Positions 9,158-17,105 of a stretch of DNA of 64,000 nt are shown one piece after another. How positions within the stretch are numbered: position 1 is the first letter of the stretch; each line of letters begins with the position of its first letter. A model generated the notes under the pieces. That model saw only the letters and a list, made by a program, of their open reading frames with translations, made no database searches and was not told the origin of the DNA. Source of the DNA: Sedimentibacter saalensis (GTDB lineage Bacteria; Bacillota; Clostridia; Tissierellales; Sedimentibacteraceae); contig NZ_VLKH01000006.1 in assembly GCF_007830175.1 (NCBI RefSeq), forward strand, positions 91,253-155,252, in the 5' to 3' direction. The translations under genes and the position numbers were made by a program.

Positions 9158-9449
9158 TTACATTACCGGAAAAGAGTTTGAAATGCTTGGCCTTGTTAAA
9201 GGAAGTACAATACAGTCAAAAAACATCGGCCGTGATATAACCCAAGGTTTAAAGACTCTGATTGGTGGGGAACTAGTTGCATATAATGAAATGATGAATG
9301 ATGCAAGAGCTATTGCAACAAAGCGAATGGTTGCTGAAGCAGAAGAGCTACAGGCAGATGCCGTCATCAATATCAGATATGCTTCTTCAGCGGTTATGCA
9401 AGGCGCAGCTGAAGTAATAGTTTATGGTACTGCGGTTAAATTTAAGTAA
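9138..9449 (+). CDS. YbjQ/UPF0145 family protein
   Basis: 103 residues. The sequence carries the family's features: N-terminal ILVNTDYITGKEF, GGELVAY, the helix with ARAIATKRM and the strand ADAVINIRYASS. These proteins form small oligomers of unknown role, sometimes called heavy-metal-binding by annotation. ATG 9138 was chosen over in-frame GTG 9126 since known members begin MILVNT-like; SD sequence AAGGAG...GAGG precedes it. It overlaps the upstream membrane-protein gene. Confidence 0.85.
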   Translation: MILVNTDYITGKEFEMLGLVKGSTIQSKNIGRDITQGLKTLIGGELVAYNEMMNDARAIATKRMVAEAEELQADAVINIRYASSAVMQGAAEVIVYGTAVKFK

Positions 9450-9516
9450 GAAACTTAAATTGATTTTTACGCATAATGAATACGTTGGTTAATTACAATA
9501 AAGCCAGGGGTATATT

Positions 9517-9840
9517 ATGGAATTAAACGAAATACTATCAACTGAATATTCAGAAAAATTCGATGAAATACGAAAAAATATGATGGTTGTTTCGTATTAC
9601 AAATATGGTGCTGTAAAAGACAACTATAAAATCTACAAAACTATTGATGCAATAAAAAGTTTGGAAAAAAGACTTGATAAGTACAAGGAAACAGGCAATA
9701 CAGAATTCCTTGCAGATATAGCAAATTTTGCAATGATTGAATATATGTACCCGCAGCATCCGGCTGCTCATTACAATGGAACTGATGATGGTGCATGCGA
9801 AATTGAAGGCTTTGGAATAAATGAAATAAAAAACAAATAG
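9517..9840 (+). CDS. Conserved small hypothetical protein
   Basis: 107 residues with no signal or membrane segment, alpha-helical by composition. It contains SLEKRLDKYKETGN, then DIANFAMIEYMYPQHP, a pattern that looks like a short all-helical nucleotide-pyrophosphatase-like fold (helix followed by D..N), but this is only an impression. I do not recognise the family with confidence. SD AGGGG lies 9 nt before ATG 9517. Stand-alone gene between the YbjQ gene and a repeat-rich stretch. Confidence 0.55.
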   Translation: MELNEILSTEYSEKFDEIRKNMMVVSYYKYGAVKDNYKIYKTIDAIKSLEKRLDKYKETGNTEFLADIANFAMIEYMYPQHPAAHYNGTDDGACEIEGFGINEIKNK

Positions 9841-9844
9841 TCAA

Positions 9845-9876
9845 AGGGGACGGTTCTTTTTAGAGAACCGTCCCCA
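9845..9876 (+). repeat. Family C repeat, compact hairpin
   Basis: GGGGACGGTTCT, short loop, AGAACCGTCCCC: near-perfect 14-bp stem, no T-run after it. Confidence 0.7.
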
Positions 9877-9907
9877 TTTGCATCGGGACACCCATTGACT
9901 CAATAAT

Positions 9908-9980
9908 GTAGGGGAGGACTACTGTCCTCCCGCAAGTATATTGAATTAATAACACTGGCGGACACAAGATCCGCCCCTAC
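9908..9980 (+). repeat. Family B repeat, two-hairpin form
   Basis: GTAGGGGAGGAC...GTCCTCCCG hairpin, AT spacer, then GGCGGACACAAGATCCGCCCC hairpin ending CTAC; the ends GTAGGGG / CCCCTAC are inverted repeats. Confidence 0.75.
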
Positions 9981-10036
9981 GATAAATTAGTAATGAAAAT
10001 ATCAGTGAATTGAAACTCCATGTTGGACTGTGACAT

Positions 10037-10092
10037 GGGGGACGGTTCTTACTGACCAACTAGGAAATGATGGTCAGAGAGAACCGTCCCCA
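10037..10092 (+). repeat. Family C palindromic repeat
   Basis: GGGGACGGTTCTTACTGACC and GGTCAGAGAGAACCGTCCCC form a 20-bp imperfect stem. The rest of the gap 9841-10189 holds only repeat fragments. Confidence 0.7.
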
Positions 10093-10189
10093 GCGGCAGT
10101 TATAGAAACGATGGACATAAACAGTCCCCACTGGACAGATATGTGTTAGACTATTTATTTAATAATGAGTCAAATTTAGCAAAAAAGTG

Positions 10190-10218
10190 TTGCGAAGGTT
10201 ATACTGTTGTGCTACTAT
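10190..10218 (+). promoter_or_regulatory. Promoter of the GntR regulator
   Basis: TTGCGA, 17-bp spacer, TACTAT; predicted start site near 10225, directly at the operator palindrome. Confidence 0.6.
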
Positions 10219-10225
10219 TTATATA

Positions 10226-10247
10226 GTGGTATATACAAGTATACCAC
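10226..10247. promoter_or_regulatory. Probable GntR/HutC-type operator
   Basis: Perfect inverted repeat GTGGTATA-N6-TATACCAC between promoter and gntR start, overlapping the predicted transcription start. GGTATA..TATACC symmetry suits HutC-subfamily GntR proteins, so autorepression is inferred. Confidence 0.6.
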
Positions 10248-10268
10248 ACGACGAAAGGATAGAACAAT

Positions 10269-11006
10269 ATGAAAAACAATTCATATATTCCTCCGGTTTA
10301 TATTCAAATCAGGGATATTCTCATTGAAAAAATAAATTCCGGAGAGCTTAAGAGCGGCAGTCAGCTGCCATCTGAAAGGGATATAAGTGATACATACAAC
10401 ATAAGCAGAATGACTGCAAGGAATGCTTTGACTCAGCTTGTGGATTTGGGATACGCCTACAGAGTAAAAGGAAAAGGTACTTTTGTGAGGCTTCCGAATT
10501 TTGAAAGAGATTTTGTTAAGCTCAGCGGCTTTTCACAAATGCTTAGATCAAAGGGCATCAAGCCAAGCAATAAGATAGTTAAATCCGGCATAATTGAAGC
10601 TGATAAGAAAATTGCTTCTCTGCTTGAAACCACAATAGGCACCAAAGTTTATGAGATTGTCCGTGTCAGATATGGGGACAACATACCCCTTGCTTTGGAA
10701 TATTCTTATTTACCTGTGAGTCTATATGATGACCTTCTTCAATATGATTTTGAGAACAATTCCTTGTACAAAGTTATTGAAGATGTGTACAAACATAAAT
10801 TGAAGTATTCAAAACAGTGGATAAAGATTACTACTTTATATAAAAGCGAAGCAAGAATGTTGGCTGTAACAGAGCATACGCCTGCGTTCCTGTTAGAATC
10901 GATTTCTTACGACATGAATGATAGAGTGGTAGAAGCCACGAGGTCGTTAAATATTGGAGACAGGACCACGTTTTACACAGAACTGTGGCCTAATGTTACA
11001 GTTTAA
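10269..11006 (+). CDS. GntR-family regulator, HutC/UTRA type (FrlR-like)
   Basis: 245 residues: N-terminal winged helix-turn-helix (about 8-75; LKSGSQLPSERDISDTYNISRMTARNAL) and a C-terminal UTRA ligand-binding domain (about 95-240). By family it is a repressor released by a phosphorylated sugar or sugar-amine. It sits 160 bp upstream of an ABC importer plus FrlB/FrlD-like enzymes, so the likely inducer is a fructosamine-6-phosphate. A palindrome sits on its own promoter. The separation from potA-like by a repeat fragment suggests a second promoter for the transport genes. Confidence 0.85.
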   Translation: MKNNSYIPPVYIQIRDILIEKINSGELKSGSQLPSERDISDTYNISRMTARNALTQLVDLGYAYRVKGKGTFVRLPNFERDFVKLSGFSQMLRSKGIKPSNKIVKSGIIEADKKIASLLETTIGTKVYEIVRVRYGDNIPLALEYSYLPVSLYDDLLQYDFENNSLYKVIEDVYKHKLKYSKQWIKITTLYKSEARMLAVTEHTPAFLLESISYDMNDRVVEATRSLNIGDRTTFYTELWPNVTV

Positions 11007-11020
11007 ATGCGGGTGTTATT

Positions 11021-11064
11021 CCTTCACTAACGTTCAGGATGACAAAAATAGACTTTTTCAGTCT
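11021..11064 (+). repeat. Family A repeat, right-end fragment
   Basis: CCTTCACTAACGTTCAGGATGACA followed by GACTTTTTCAGTC, the element end also seen at 54718-54738. Confidence 0.6.
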
Positions 11065-11166
11065 CCTTTATAGCAAGTACGCCGCAAAAATCATGTTATA
11101 AAGATTAAAAATATACAAGTTTCATTACAATTCATAAATAATTAACGTTTAATTAAGAGGTGAAAG

Positions 11167-12270
11167 ATGTCTGATTCTGTTGTAACTTCAGTAATGCCTG
11201 ATTCTGATTCTATTGTGTCTTTAATAGATGTTGAAAAAAGTTTCGGAAAAAACAAAGTTGTAAAAAATATGAATATTGAAATAAAAGAAGGAGAATTTCT
11301 CACTCTTCTTGGACCTTCAGGATGCGGGAAAACCACAACCCTTCGAATGATTGCTGGTTTTGAAGAAGCATCATGCGGAACTATCAAGGTTCAGGGAGTG
11401 AGCGTTGAAGATAAGGAACCTTTTGAAAGAGATGTAAATACAGTCTTTCAGAACTATGCTCTTTTTCCGCACATGACGGTATTTGATAACATTGCTTATG
11501 GTCTTAAAATCAGAAAAAGACCAAAAGAAGAAATCACAAAAAGAGTGAATGAAATGCTGGAGCTCGTCCAGCTTAAGGGATATGAAAACAGAAAGCCTGA
11601 TGCTCTTTCCGGTGGTCAGAAACAAAGAGTTGCTATTGCAAGAGCACTTATTAATAATCCGAAGGTACTGCTTCTTGATGAACCCCTTGGAGCTCTTGAC
11701 CTGAAGCTTAGAAAGCAAATGCAGGTGGAACTTAAAAGACTGCAAAAGAAACTTGGAATAACATTTGTTTATGTAACTCACGACCAGGAGGAAGCCCTCA
11801 CAATGAGTGACAGAATAGCTGTTATGAATGAAGGTGTAATAGAACAGCTTGCTACACCAAGAGAAATTTACAACAGGCCGCTCACTAAATTTGTGGCAGG
11901 TTTCATTGGGGAATCCAATATTTTTGATGGAGAGGTAACAGGATTAGAGGATGGAATTTTAAGTGTTAAAACTTCAGCCGGTACTTTGAAAGTTAAAGGA
12001 GAAGGATTTCATGTGGGTGAAAGCCTCCATGTGTCCATTAGACCAGAGTATGTAAAGGTAAGCACAGATACAGTGGATGGATTTAATCTAATGGGTACTA
12101 TAAAGGATTTCACATACATGGGAACTGTTGTAAAAACATCTGTTGATATGAAAGATAACACTGAAATAAAGTATTCCCGTTTTGAGAAGGATGAAGATTT
12201 CCAAGAAGGAGATTCTATAAATATTTACTGGAATCCGGAAAGAGCTGTTGCCATTAAGGCATCGAAGTAG
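11167..12270 (+). CDS. ABC transporter ATPase, PotA-like
   Basis: 367 residues. Walker A GPSGCGKTT (about 50-58), Q-loop VFQNYALFPHMTV, signature LSGGQKQRVAIARAL, Walker B VLLLDEPLGALD, H-loop YVTHDQEEA, then a C-terminal TOBE domain (about 290-360). It energises the importer encoded by the next three genes. The PotA resemblance would normally predict spermidine/putrescine uptake, but the linked FrlB and FrlD enzymes make fructosamines (for example fructoselysine) the more likely cargo. SD GAGGTGAAAG precedes ATG 11167. Confidence 0.9.
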   Translation: MSDSVVTSVMPDSDSIVSLIDVEKSFGKNKVVKNMNIEIKEGEFLTLLGPSGCGKTTTLRMIAGFEEASCGTIKVQGVSVEDKEPFERDVNTVFQNYALFPHMTVFDNIAYGLKIRKRPKEEITKRVNEMLELVQLKGYENRKPDALSGGQKQRVAIARALINNPKVLLLDEPLGALDLKLRKQMQVELKRLQKKLGITFVYVTHDQEEALTMSDRIAVMNEGVIEQLATPREIYNRPLTKFVAGFIGESNIFDGEVTGLEDGILSVKTSAGTLKVKGEGFHVGESLHVSIRPEYVKVSTDTVDGFNLMGTIKDFTYMGTVVKTSVDMKDNTEIKYSRFEKDEDFQEGDSINIYWNPERAVAIKASK

Positions 12271-12280
12271 CGGAGGGCAT

Positions 12281-13153
12281 ATGAATAACAAAAATATTTT
12301 AAAGCGAAAAACAACTCTGCCTGCCTTAGCTATGGCAGGACCGGTTTCACTATGGATGATTTTATTTGTAACACTGCCCATGCTGTACATTATCTACATA
12401 AGTTTTATGGCAAGGGGAGTGTTTGGGGATGTTGTTTATGAATTTTCATTGAAAAGTTATGAGACATTGCTGGATGCAACATATTTTAAGGTTATAGTAA
12501 AATCCATAAGGGCGGCATTAATTACCACTGTTCTTTGCCTTCTCATAGGATATCCATTTGCATATTATATTGCAAAAAAACCAAAGGAAGTGGCTTCAAG
12601 GCTCATAATGCTCATAATGATTCCGTTTTGGACAAACTCTCTCATGAGGCTTAACAGCTGGCTTTTATTGTTTCAGACAAGCGGACCTGTAAATAAGTTT
12701 CTTCTTAGTGCAGGTTTCATAGATGCACCCATGAGCTTTGTATATACGGATGGTCTTGTATTGGTTGGTATGATAACAACCATGCTTCCATTTGCTGTGC
12801 TTCCCATGTACAGCTCAATTGAAAAGCTGAGCAATTCTCTTTTGGAAGCATCGGCGGATCTTGGTGCTTCAAGGCGTACCACATTTTTTAATATAACTCT
12901 GCCTCTTACATTTCCAGGAATATTCTCGTCTATAATACTGGTATTCATACCTTCTCTGGGAATATATACCGTAACAGACATGCTTGGAGGAGGAAAAGTA
13001 TTATATATAGGAAATATTATAAAAAATCAGTTTGGAGCAATTAGAAACTGGCCTCTTGGAGCTGCTCTTTCAGTACTCTTGATTGTTATAACAGGACTGC
13101 TCATTTTTATCTATACCAGATTTGCAAATATTGAAGACATGGAGGTGGTATAA
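12281..13153 (+). CDS. ABC transporter permease, PotB-like
   Basis: 290 residues with six membrane helices and the binding-protein-dependent permease (EAA) loop ASADLGASRRTTFFNITLPLTFPGIFS at about 195-221, where the ATPase docks. Start ATG 12281 follows GGAGGG. Its stop overlaps the next permease start by one base. Forms the heterodimeric membrane channel with the following gene. Confidence 0.9.
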   Translation: MNNKNILKRKTTLPALAMAGPVSLWMILFVTLPMLYIIYISFMARGVFGDVVYEFSLKSYETLLDATYFKVIVKSIRAALITTVLCLLIGYPFAYYIAKKPKEVASRLIMLIMIPFWTNSLMRLNSWLLLFQTSGPVNKFLLSAGFIDAPMSFVYTDGLVLVGMITTMLPFAVLPMYSSIEKLSNSLLEASADLGASRRTTFFNITLPLTFPGIFSSIILVFIPSLGIYTVTDMLGGGKVLYIGNIIKNQFGAIRNWPLGAALSVLLIVITGLLIFIYTRFANIEDMEVV

Positions 13154-13980
13154 TGAGTATTTCAAAAAAACAAAAAAGAAAAAAGTTTGAAGATACAATA
13201 GGTGCAATTTATTCAATTGCAATATACACCATTCTTTATATTCCGGTATTTGTGATGATGATATTTTCATTTAACAATCAGAGATACAACTATTACTGGA
13301 ATGGATTTACAACTCAGTGGTATTCAAAATTATTCACTAACTCTGCTGTAATCGGAAGTCTTTGGTATTCAATAGTAATTGCAGTATTGGCAACCGTGAT
13401 TTCTGTTGCCATAGGAACAATCGGAGCATTGGGATTAAAAAAATATGAGTTCAGAGGAAAGAAATTCATAAACAATATGCTGTACATACCTATAATAGTT
13501 CCTGAAATTGTTATGGCTGTTGCACTTCTTATTATATTTATGAAAATAGGACTTGCTCTAGGAATGGGAACCATATTGATTGGTCACTGCACATTCTGCA
13601 TTCCTTATGCTGTGGTCACTATCAAAGGACGTATAAGTGGCGATGGATACAGCCTGGAAGAGGCATCCATGGATCTTGGGGCAAACAGAATTCAGACATT
13701 TTTAAATGTTACTCTTCCCAGCATTATGCCGGGAGTAATGAGTGCAGCTTTTCTGTCATTTACTCTTTCAATAGATGATGTTGTAATGAGTAATATGCTT
13801 GCAGGAGCAAAAAATTCAACATTGCCGGTTTTAATCCTCTCAATGAACAAGTCAGGGGTTACTCCTGATGTTAATGCACTCACCACAATCATGATTCTAG
13901 TCATTGTATTAGCAATGATTTTGAATAATTTAATTAAATATGCGTTGAAAAAACGCAACAAGGCGGAGGCAACAATATGA
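13153..13980 (+). CDS. ABC transporter permease, PotC-like
   Basis: 275 residues, six membrane helices, EAA loop EASMDLGANRIQTFLNVTLP at about 168-187. Start ATG 13153 shares a base with the upstream stop and is preceded by GGAGGTGG. It overlaps the binding-protein gene by 4 bp (ATGA), so the four transport genes form one operon. Confidence 0.9.
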   Translation: MSISKKQKRKKFEDTIGAIYSIAIYTILYIPVFVMMIFSFNNQRYNYYWNGFTTQWYSKLFTNSAVIGSLWYSIVIAVLATVISVAIGTIGALGLKKYEFRGKKFINNMLYIPIIVPEIVMAVALLIIFMKIGLALGMGTILIGHCTFCIPYAVVTIKGRISGDGYSLEEASMDLGANRIQTFLNVTLPSIMPGVMSAAFLSFTLSIDDVVMSNMLAGAKNSTLPVLILSMNKSGVTPDVNALTTIMILVIVLAMILNNLIKYALKKRNKAEATI

Positions 13981-15035
13981 AAAAAATTATTTCAATTTTA
14001 TTAACCATGGTTTTAATCATGGGGCTTTTTACAGGCTGTGGAACTAATACCGGTACTGTAGAAAGCGGCAAAGCAGCTCCAAGCACAGAGCTTAATATCT
14101 ATATGTGGCAGCAATACATTTCAGACGATTTAATAGCAAAATTTGAAAAAGAAAACAACGTAAAAGTAAACCTGTCATACATGAGCGACAATGCAGATGC
14201 CATTACAAAGCTAACAGCTGGCGGCGGACAAGAGTATGACCTAATCATGACATGTGATGCTTATATGGAATCACTTGTAGAAGGTGGATACGTTGAGAAG
14301 ATTAACTTTGAAAACATACCAAATGCTTCAAACATCAATGAAGCATACTGGACTGCAAAAGAATACTGCGTACCTTATCTTATGAACTATATTTACGTAG
14401 TTTACAACAAGGATACAAGCCCTGTTGAAATCAAAAGCTACAATGACCTTATAAACCCGGCATTGAAGGGACAAATAGCTACAATAGACGGAGCCAGAAA
14501 TCTGTTCCCAATAGCTTTGGTTGCCCTTGGATATGATCCTAACTCAACAGATGAAAAAGAAATTGCAGAAGCATATGAGTGGCTTGTAAAATATAATGAA
14601 AATGTTGTAGCATACGGAAATGCTGAACAAAACCTTACAAATGGAACTGCATCCGTTGCATTCACATATGACGGAAATGCATCGTGGGCTATGTCAGAGC
14701 TTGGAGATAAAAATAATCTTGTAATAGCTGATTTTGAAAAAGATCCGGTACAGCTTGGTTTTGACCTTTATGTAGTGCCAAAAGGAGCTAAGCATGTGGA
14801 CCTTGCAGAAAAATTCCTTAACTACATCACAGATCCTCAGGTTATGGCTGCAAACCTTGTAGAATATCCATATTCATGCCCAAATGATGCAGCAGTTGAA
14901 GCAGCTTCAGACACGTACAAAAATGACCCTGCAAGAGATTTTGATTACAAGCAAAATGTATTTTTCCAGGAAGATGTTGGAGAAGCAATTACAATATACA
15001 ATGATTATTATCAAAAATTAAAAGTTGGGGAATAA
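13977..15035 (+). CDS. Solute-binding lipoprotein, PotD-like
   Basis: 352 residues. Lipoprotein signal peptide with lipobox LFTGC (about residue 21). The mature protein has PotD-type features: LNIYMWQQYISDDLIAKFEK at the N-terminus, YDLIMTCDAYMESLVEGG, and a C-terminal TDPQVMA segment. It captures substrate outside the membrane for the PotABC-like importer. PotD homologues bind polyamines; here the operon context points to an amine-bearing Amadori compound instead. Whether the polyamine-contacting acidic and aromatic residues are kept needs an alignment. Confidence 0.88.
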   Translation: MKKIISILLTMVLIMGLFTGCGTNTGTVESGKAAPSTELNIYMWQQYISDDLIAKFEKENNVKVNLSYMSDNADAITKLTAGGGQEYDLIMTCDAYMESLVEGGYVEKINFENIPNASNINEAYWTAKEYCVPYLMNYIYVVYNKDTSPVEIKSYNDLINPALKGQIATIDGARNLFPIALVALGYDPNSTDEKEIAEAYEWLVKYNENVVAYGNAEQNLTNGTASVAFTYDGNASWAMSELGDKNNLVIADFEKDPVQLGFDLYVVPKGAKHVDLAEKFLNYITDPQVMAANLVEYPYSCPNDAAVEAASDTYKNDPARDFDYKQNVFFQEDVGEAITIYNDYYQKLKVGE

Positions 15036-15060
15036 ATTAAAAGCTTAGGAGAACAAAGTA

Positions 15061-16056
15061 ATGTTAAAATTTGACGAACAAAAACAGCTGGACAGCGTAA
15101 ATGGTGCATTGGCTATTAGAAGTGAAATAGAATCTATTGTGGATGGAATATGTCAAAAAGGATATACAAACATCTGTTGGCTTGGTATAGGTGGTACATA
15201 TGCATCCTGTCTGCAGGCTGAAGTACATATGAAGGAACGATCAGCAATAAATTTCTTTGTTGAAAACGCAGCAGAATACAAAAAGACTGGAAACAAAAAA
15301 GTAGGAAAAGGCACAATAGTAGTTATATCTTCTGTTACGGGAAGCACAGCAGAAATGGTTGACGGGGTAAAAAAGGCTCAGGATGCCGGTGCTAAAGTAA
15401 TTGGCTTTGTGGATTATCCTGACACGAAGCTTGCCAAAATGGTAGATTATCTAATTTCATACCCTAAAAATGAACAGCTCAAATTTTTTATGGTAGCGGA
15501 CAGATTTATGTATAATGCAGGAGAATTTGACGAATACCATGAGTTTTATGCTGAGCTTGACGGACATCTTGCCCGCGGTCTTGTAGAGGTTGAAAAAGCA
15601 GCTGATGAACTTGGTGAGAGTATTGCTAGAAAGCATATGAATGACAGCATACATTATTTTGTTGGAGCAGGAAATCAATATGGAGCAACATACTCCTATG
15701 CAATGTGCTTCTGGGAAGAACAGCACTGGATAAGGACAAAATCCATACACAGTGCAGAATTTTTCCACGGAATGTTTGAAATTGTTGACAGAGACACTGC
15801 AGTCACAGTGTTCATTGGAGAGGATTCTCAAAGAGCGCTCAGTGAAAGGGTTGCTAAATTTTTACCCAGAGTGTGTGCAAACTATAATATAATTGACACA
15901 AAGGATTATGAACTGAAGGGGATAAGTGAAAAATTCAGAGGACATCTTTCTCATCTTTTAATGAGAGCAATAACTACAAGAATAGATGTTCACCTGGAAA
16001 AACTAAACTGTCATCCTATGGAAATAAGAAGGTACTACAGACAGCTTGATTATTAA
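15061..16056 (+). CDS. frlB: Fructosamine-6-phosphate deglycase (FrlB-like SIS protein)
   Basis: 331 residues with two SIS (sugar isomerase) domains: LGIGGTYASCLQAEV at about 41-55 and SSVTGSTAEMV at about 90-100. The C-terminus PMEIRRYYRQLDY is the tail I associate with FrlB. FrlB splits fructoselysine-6-phosphate into glucose-6-phosphate and lysine. It lies 25 bp behind the binding protein and before an FrlD-like kinase, which strongly supports the assignment, though the amine moiety (lysine or another amino acid) is open. SD TAGGAGAAC precedes ATG. Confidence 0.85.
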   Translation: MLKFDEQKQLDSVNGALAIRSEIESIVDGICQKGYTNICWLGIGGTYASCLQAEVHMKERSAINFFVENAAEYKKTGNKKVGKGTIVVISSVTGSTAEMVDGVKKAQDAGAKVIGFVDYPDTKLAKMVDYLISYPKNEQLKFFMVADRFMYNAGEFDEYHEFYAELDGHLARGLVEVEKAADELGESIARKHMNDSIHYFVGAGNQYGATYSYAMCFWEEQHWIRTKSIHSAEFFHGMFEIVDRDTAVTVFIGEDSQRALSERVAKFLPRVCANYNIIDTKDYELKGISEKFRGHLSHLLMRAITTRIDVHLEKLNCHPMEIRRYYRQLDY

Positions 16057-16083
16057 TGGCTGATTCTGCTAATGTAAAGATGC

Positions 16084-16117
16084 AGGCTGTTTCTTATATT
16101 GAAGCAGTCTGTTTTTT
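16084..16117 (+). terminator. Intrinsic terminator between frlB and frlD
   Basis: AGGCTGTTTC / GAAGCAGTCT stem with GTTTTTT tail. It would reduce frlD expression relative to the upstream genes or mark a separate transcript. Confidence 0.7.
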
Positions 16118-16189
16118 ACAATGAACCGTCTCTTTATGCAAGAAGAGCAATAGAAAGACTGAAGAATATTACAGAACGTTGAGGAAATT

Positions 16190-16987
16190 ATGGATAAAGA
16201 AATAAAAATAGCTGCAGTTGGGGACAACTGCATAGATGTTTATGACAGCACAGGTGAGGCTTTTCCTGGAGGAAATCCTGTGAACGTTGCTGTGTATGTG
16301 AAAAGGATGGGTGGAAACTCATCATACACAGGTGTTGTAGGAACTGATGATAACGGAAAAATCATGATTGAAGCAATAAAAGCAAAAGGTGTAGACACAT
16401 CGCACATCAGAATATTAGAGGGCAATACTGCAGTAACACATGTTGAACTAAAAGACGGCGACAGAATATTAGGGGATTATGAAGAAGGTGTCATGGCAGA
16501 CTTCAGGCTTAGAGATGAAGATATAGATTTTCTGTGCAGCCATGATCTTGTTGTAACAGGAATATGGGGAATGATAGAGTCGAATCTTCATTTAATCAAA
16601 GAAAGAGGAGTACCTGTAGCCTTTGACTTTGCAGATAAAATTGACCATGAAATTACACACAAGGCTCTGCCATTTGTTGATTACGCATTTTTTTCCTGCG
16701 ACAGCAAGAGTAACTATGAGCTGTATGAATTTATGAAGTGGGTTAAATCCAAAGGCCCAAGCATTGTAGTTGTTAAAAGAGGGGAAAAAGGAAGCATTGC
16801 ATATGACGGCAATGAGTTCACGGAGTTTGGAATAATAAAGTGTGAAGTAGTAGACAGCATGGGAGCAGGCGACAGCTACATAGCCGGATTCGTTTTAGGC
16901 CTCCTCCAGGGAAAATCAATTGCAGAGTGTATGGAAAAAGGTGCACAAAGCAGCAGCGATACCATAGGCTACTATGGAGCCTGGTAG
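16190..16987 (+). CDS. frlD: Fructoselysine 6-kinase (FrlD-like PfkB kinase)
   Basis: 265 residues, PfkB/ribokinase fold. N-terminal AAVGDNCIDVY and GGNPVNVAVY, then LGDYEEGVMADF and the catalytic VDSMGAGDSYIAGF near the C-terminus. The ending TIGYYGAW parallels the C-terminus I recall for E. coli FrlD, and the GDNC.D.Y start does too. It phosphorylates an imported fructosamine at C6, feeding FrlB. It stands behind a terminator, 133 bp downstream of frlB. Assignment from family memory plus context; sugar-amine specificity unproven. Confidence 0.85.
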   Translation: MDKEIKIAAVGDNCIDVYDSTGEAFPGGNPVNVAVYVKRMGGNSSYTGVVGTDDNGKIMIEAIKAKGVDTSHIRILEGNTAVTHVELKDGDRILGDYEEGVMADFRLRDEDIDFLCSHDLVVTGIWGMIESNLHLIKERGVPVAFDFADKIDHEITHKALPFVDYAFFSCDSKSNYELYEFMKWVKSKGPSIVVVKRGEKGSIAYDGNEFTEFGIIKCEVVDSMGAGDSYIAGFVLGLLQGKSIAECMEKGAQSSSDTIGYYGAW

Positions 16988-17030
16988 GAAAGAATATAGG
17001 ACAGAGGGGATGCCCATTGACATCAATAAT

Positions 17031-17105
17031 GTAGGGGAGGACCTCGTGTCCTCCCGCAAGTATATTGTTAGGGTGACAAGGGGACGGTACCCGCACCTTT
17101 GTCAC
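17031..17105 (+). repeat. Family B left hairpin plus family C fragment
   Basis: GTAGGGGAGGAC...GTCCTCCCG at 17031-17058, then AGGGGACGGTACCC, a family C end fragment. Confidence 0.55.

Noticed and set aside
11167..15035. Simple polyamine importer
   Set aside because: Homology is PotABCD-like, but the same operon continues into FrlB and precedes FrlD under a UTRA regulator, so polyamine specificity is not the best call.
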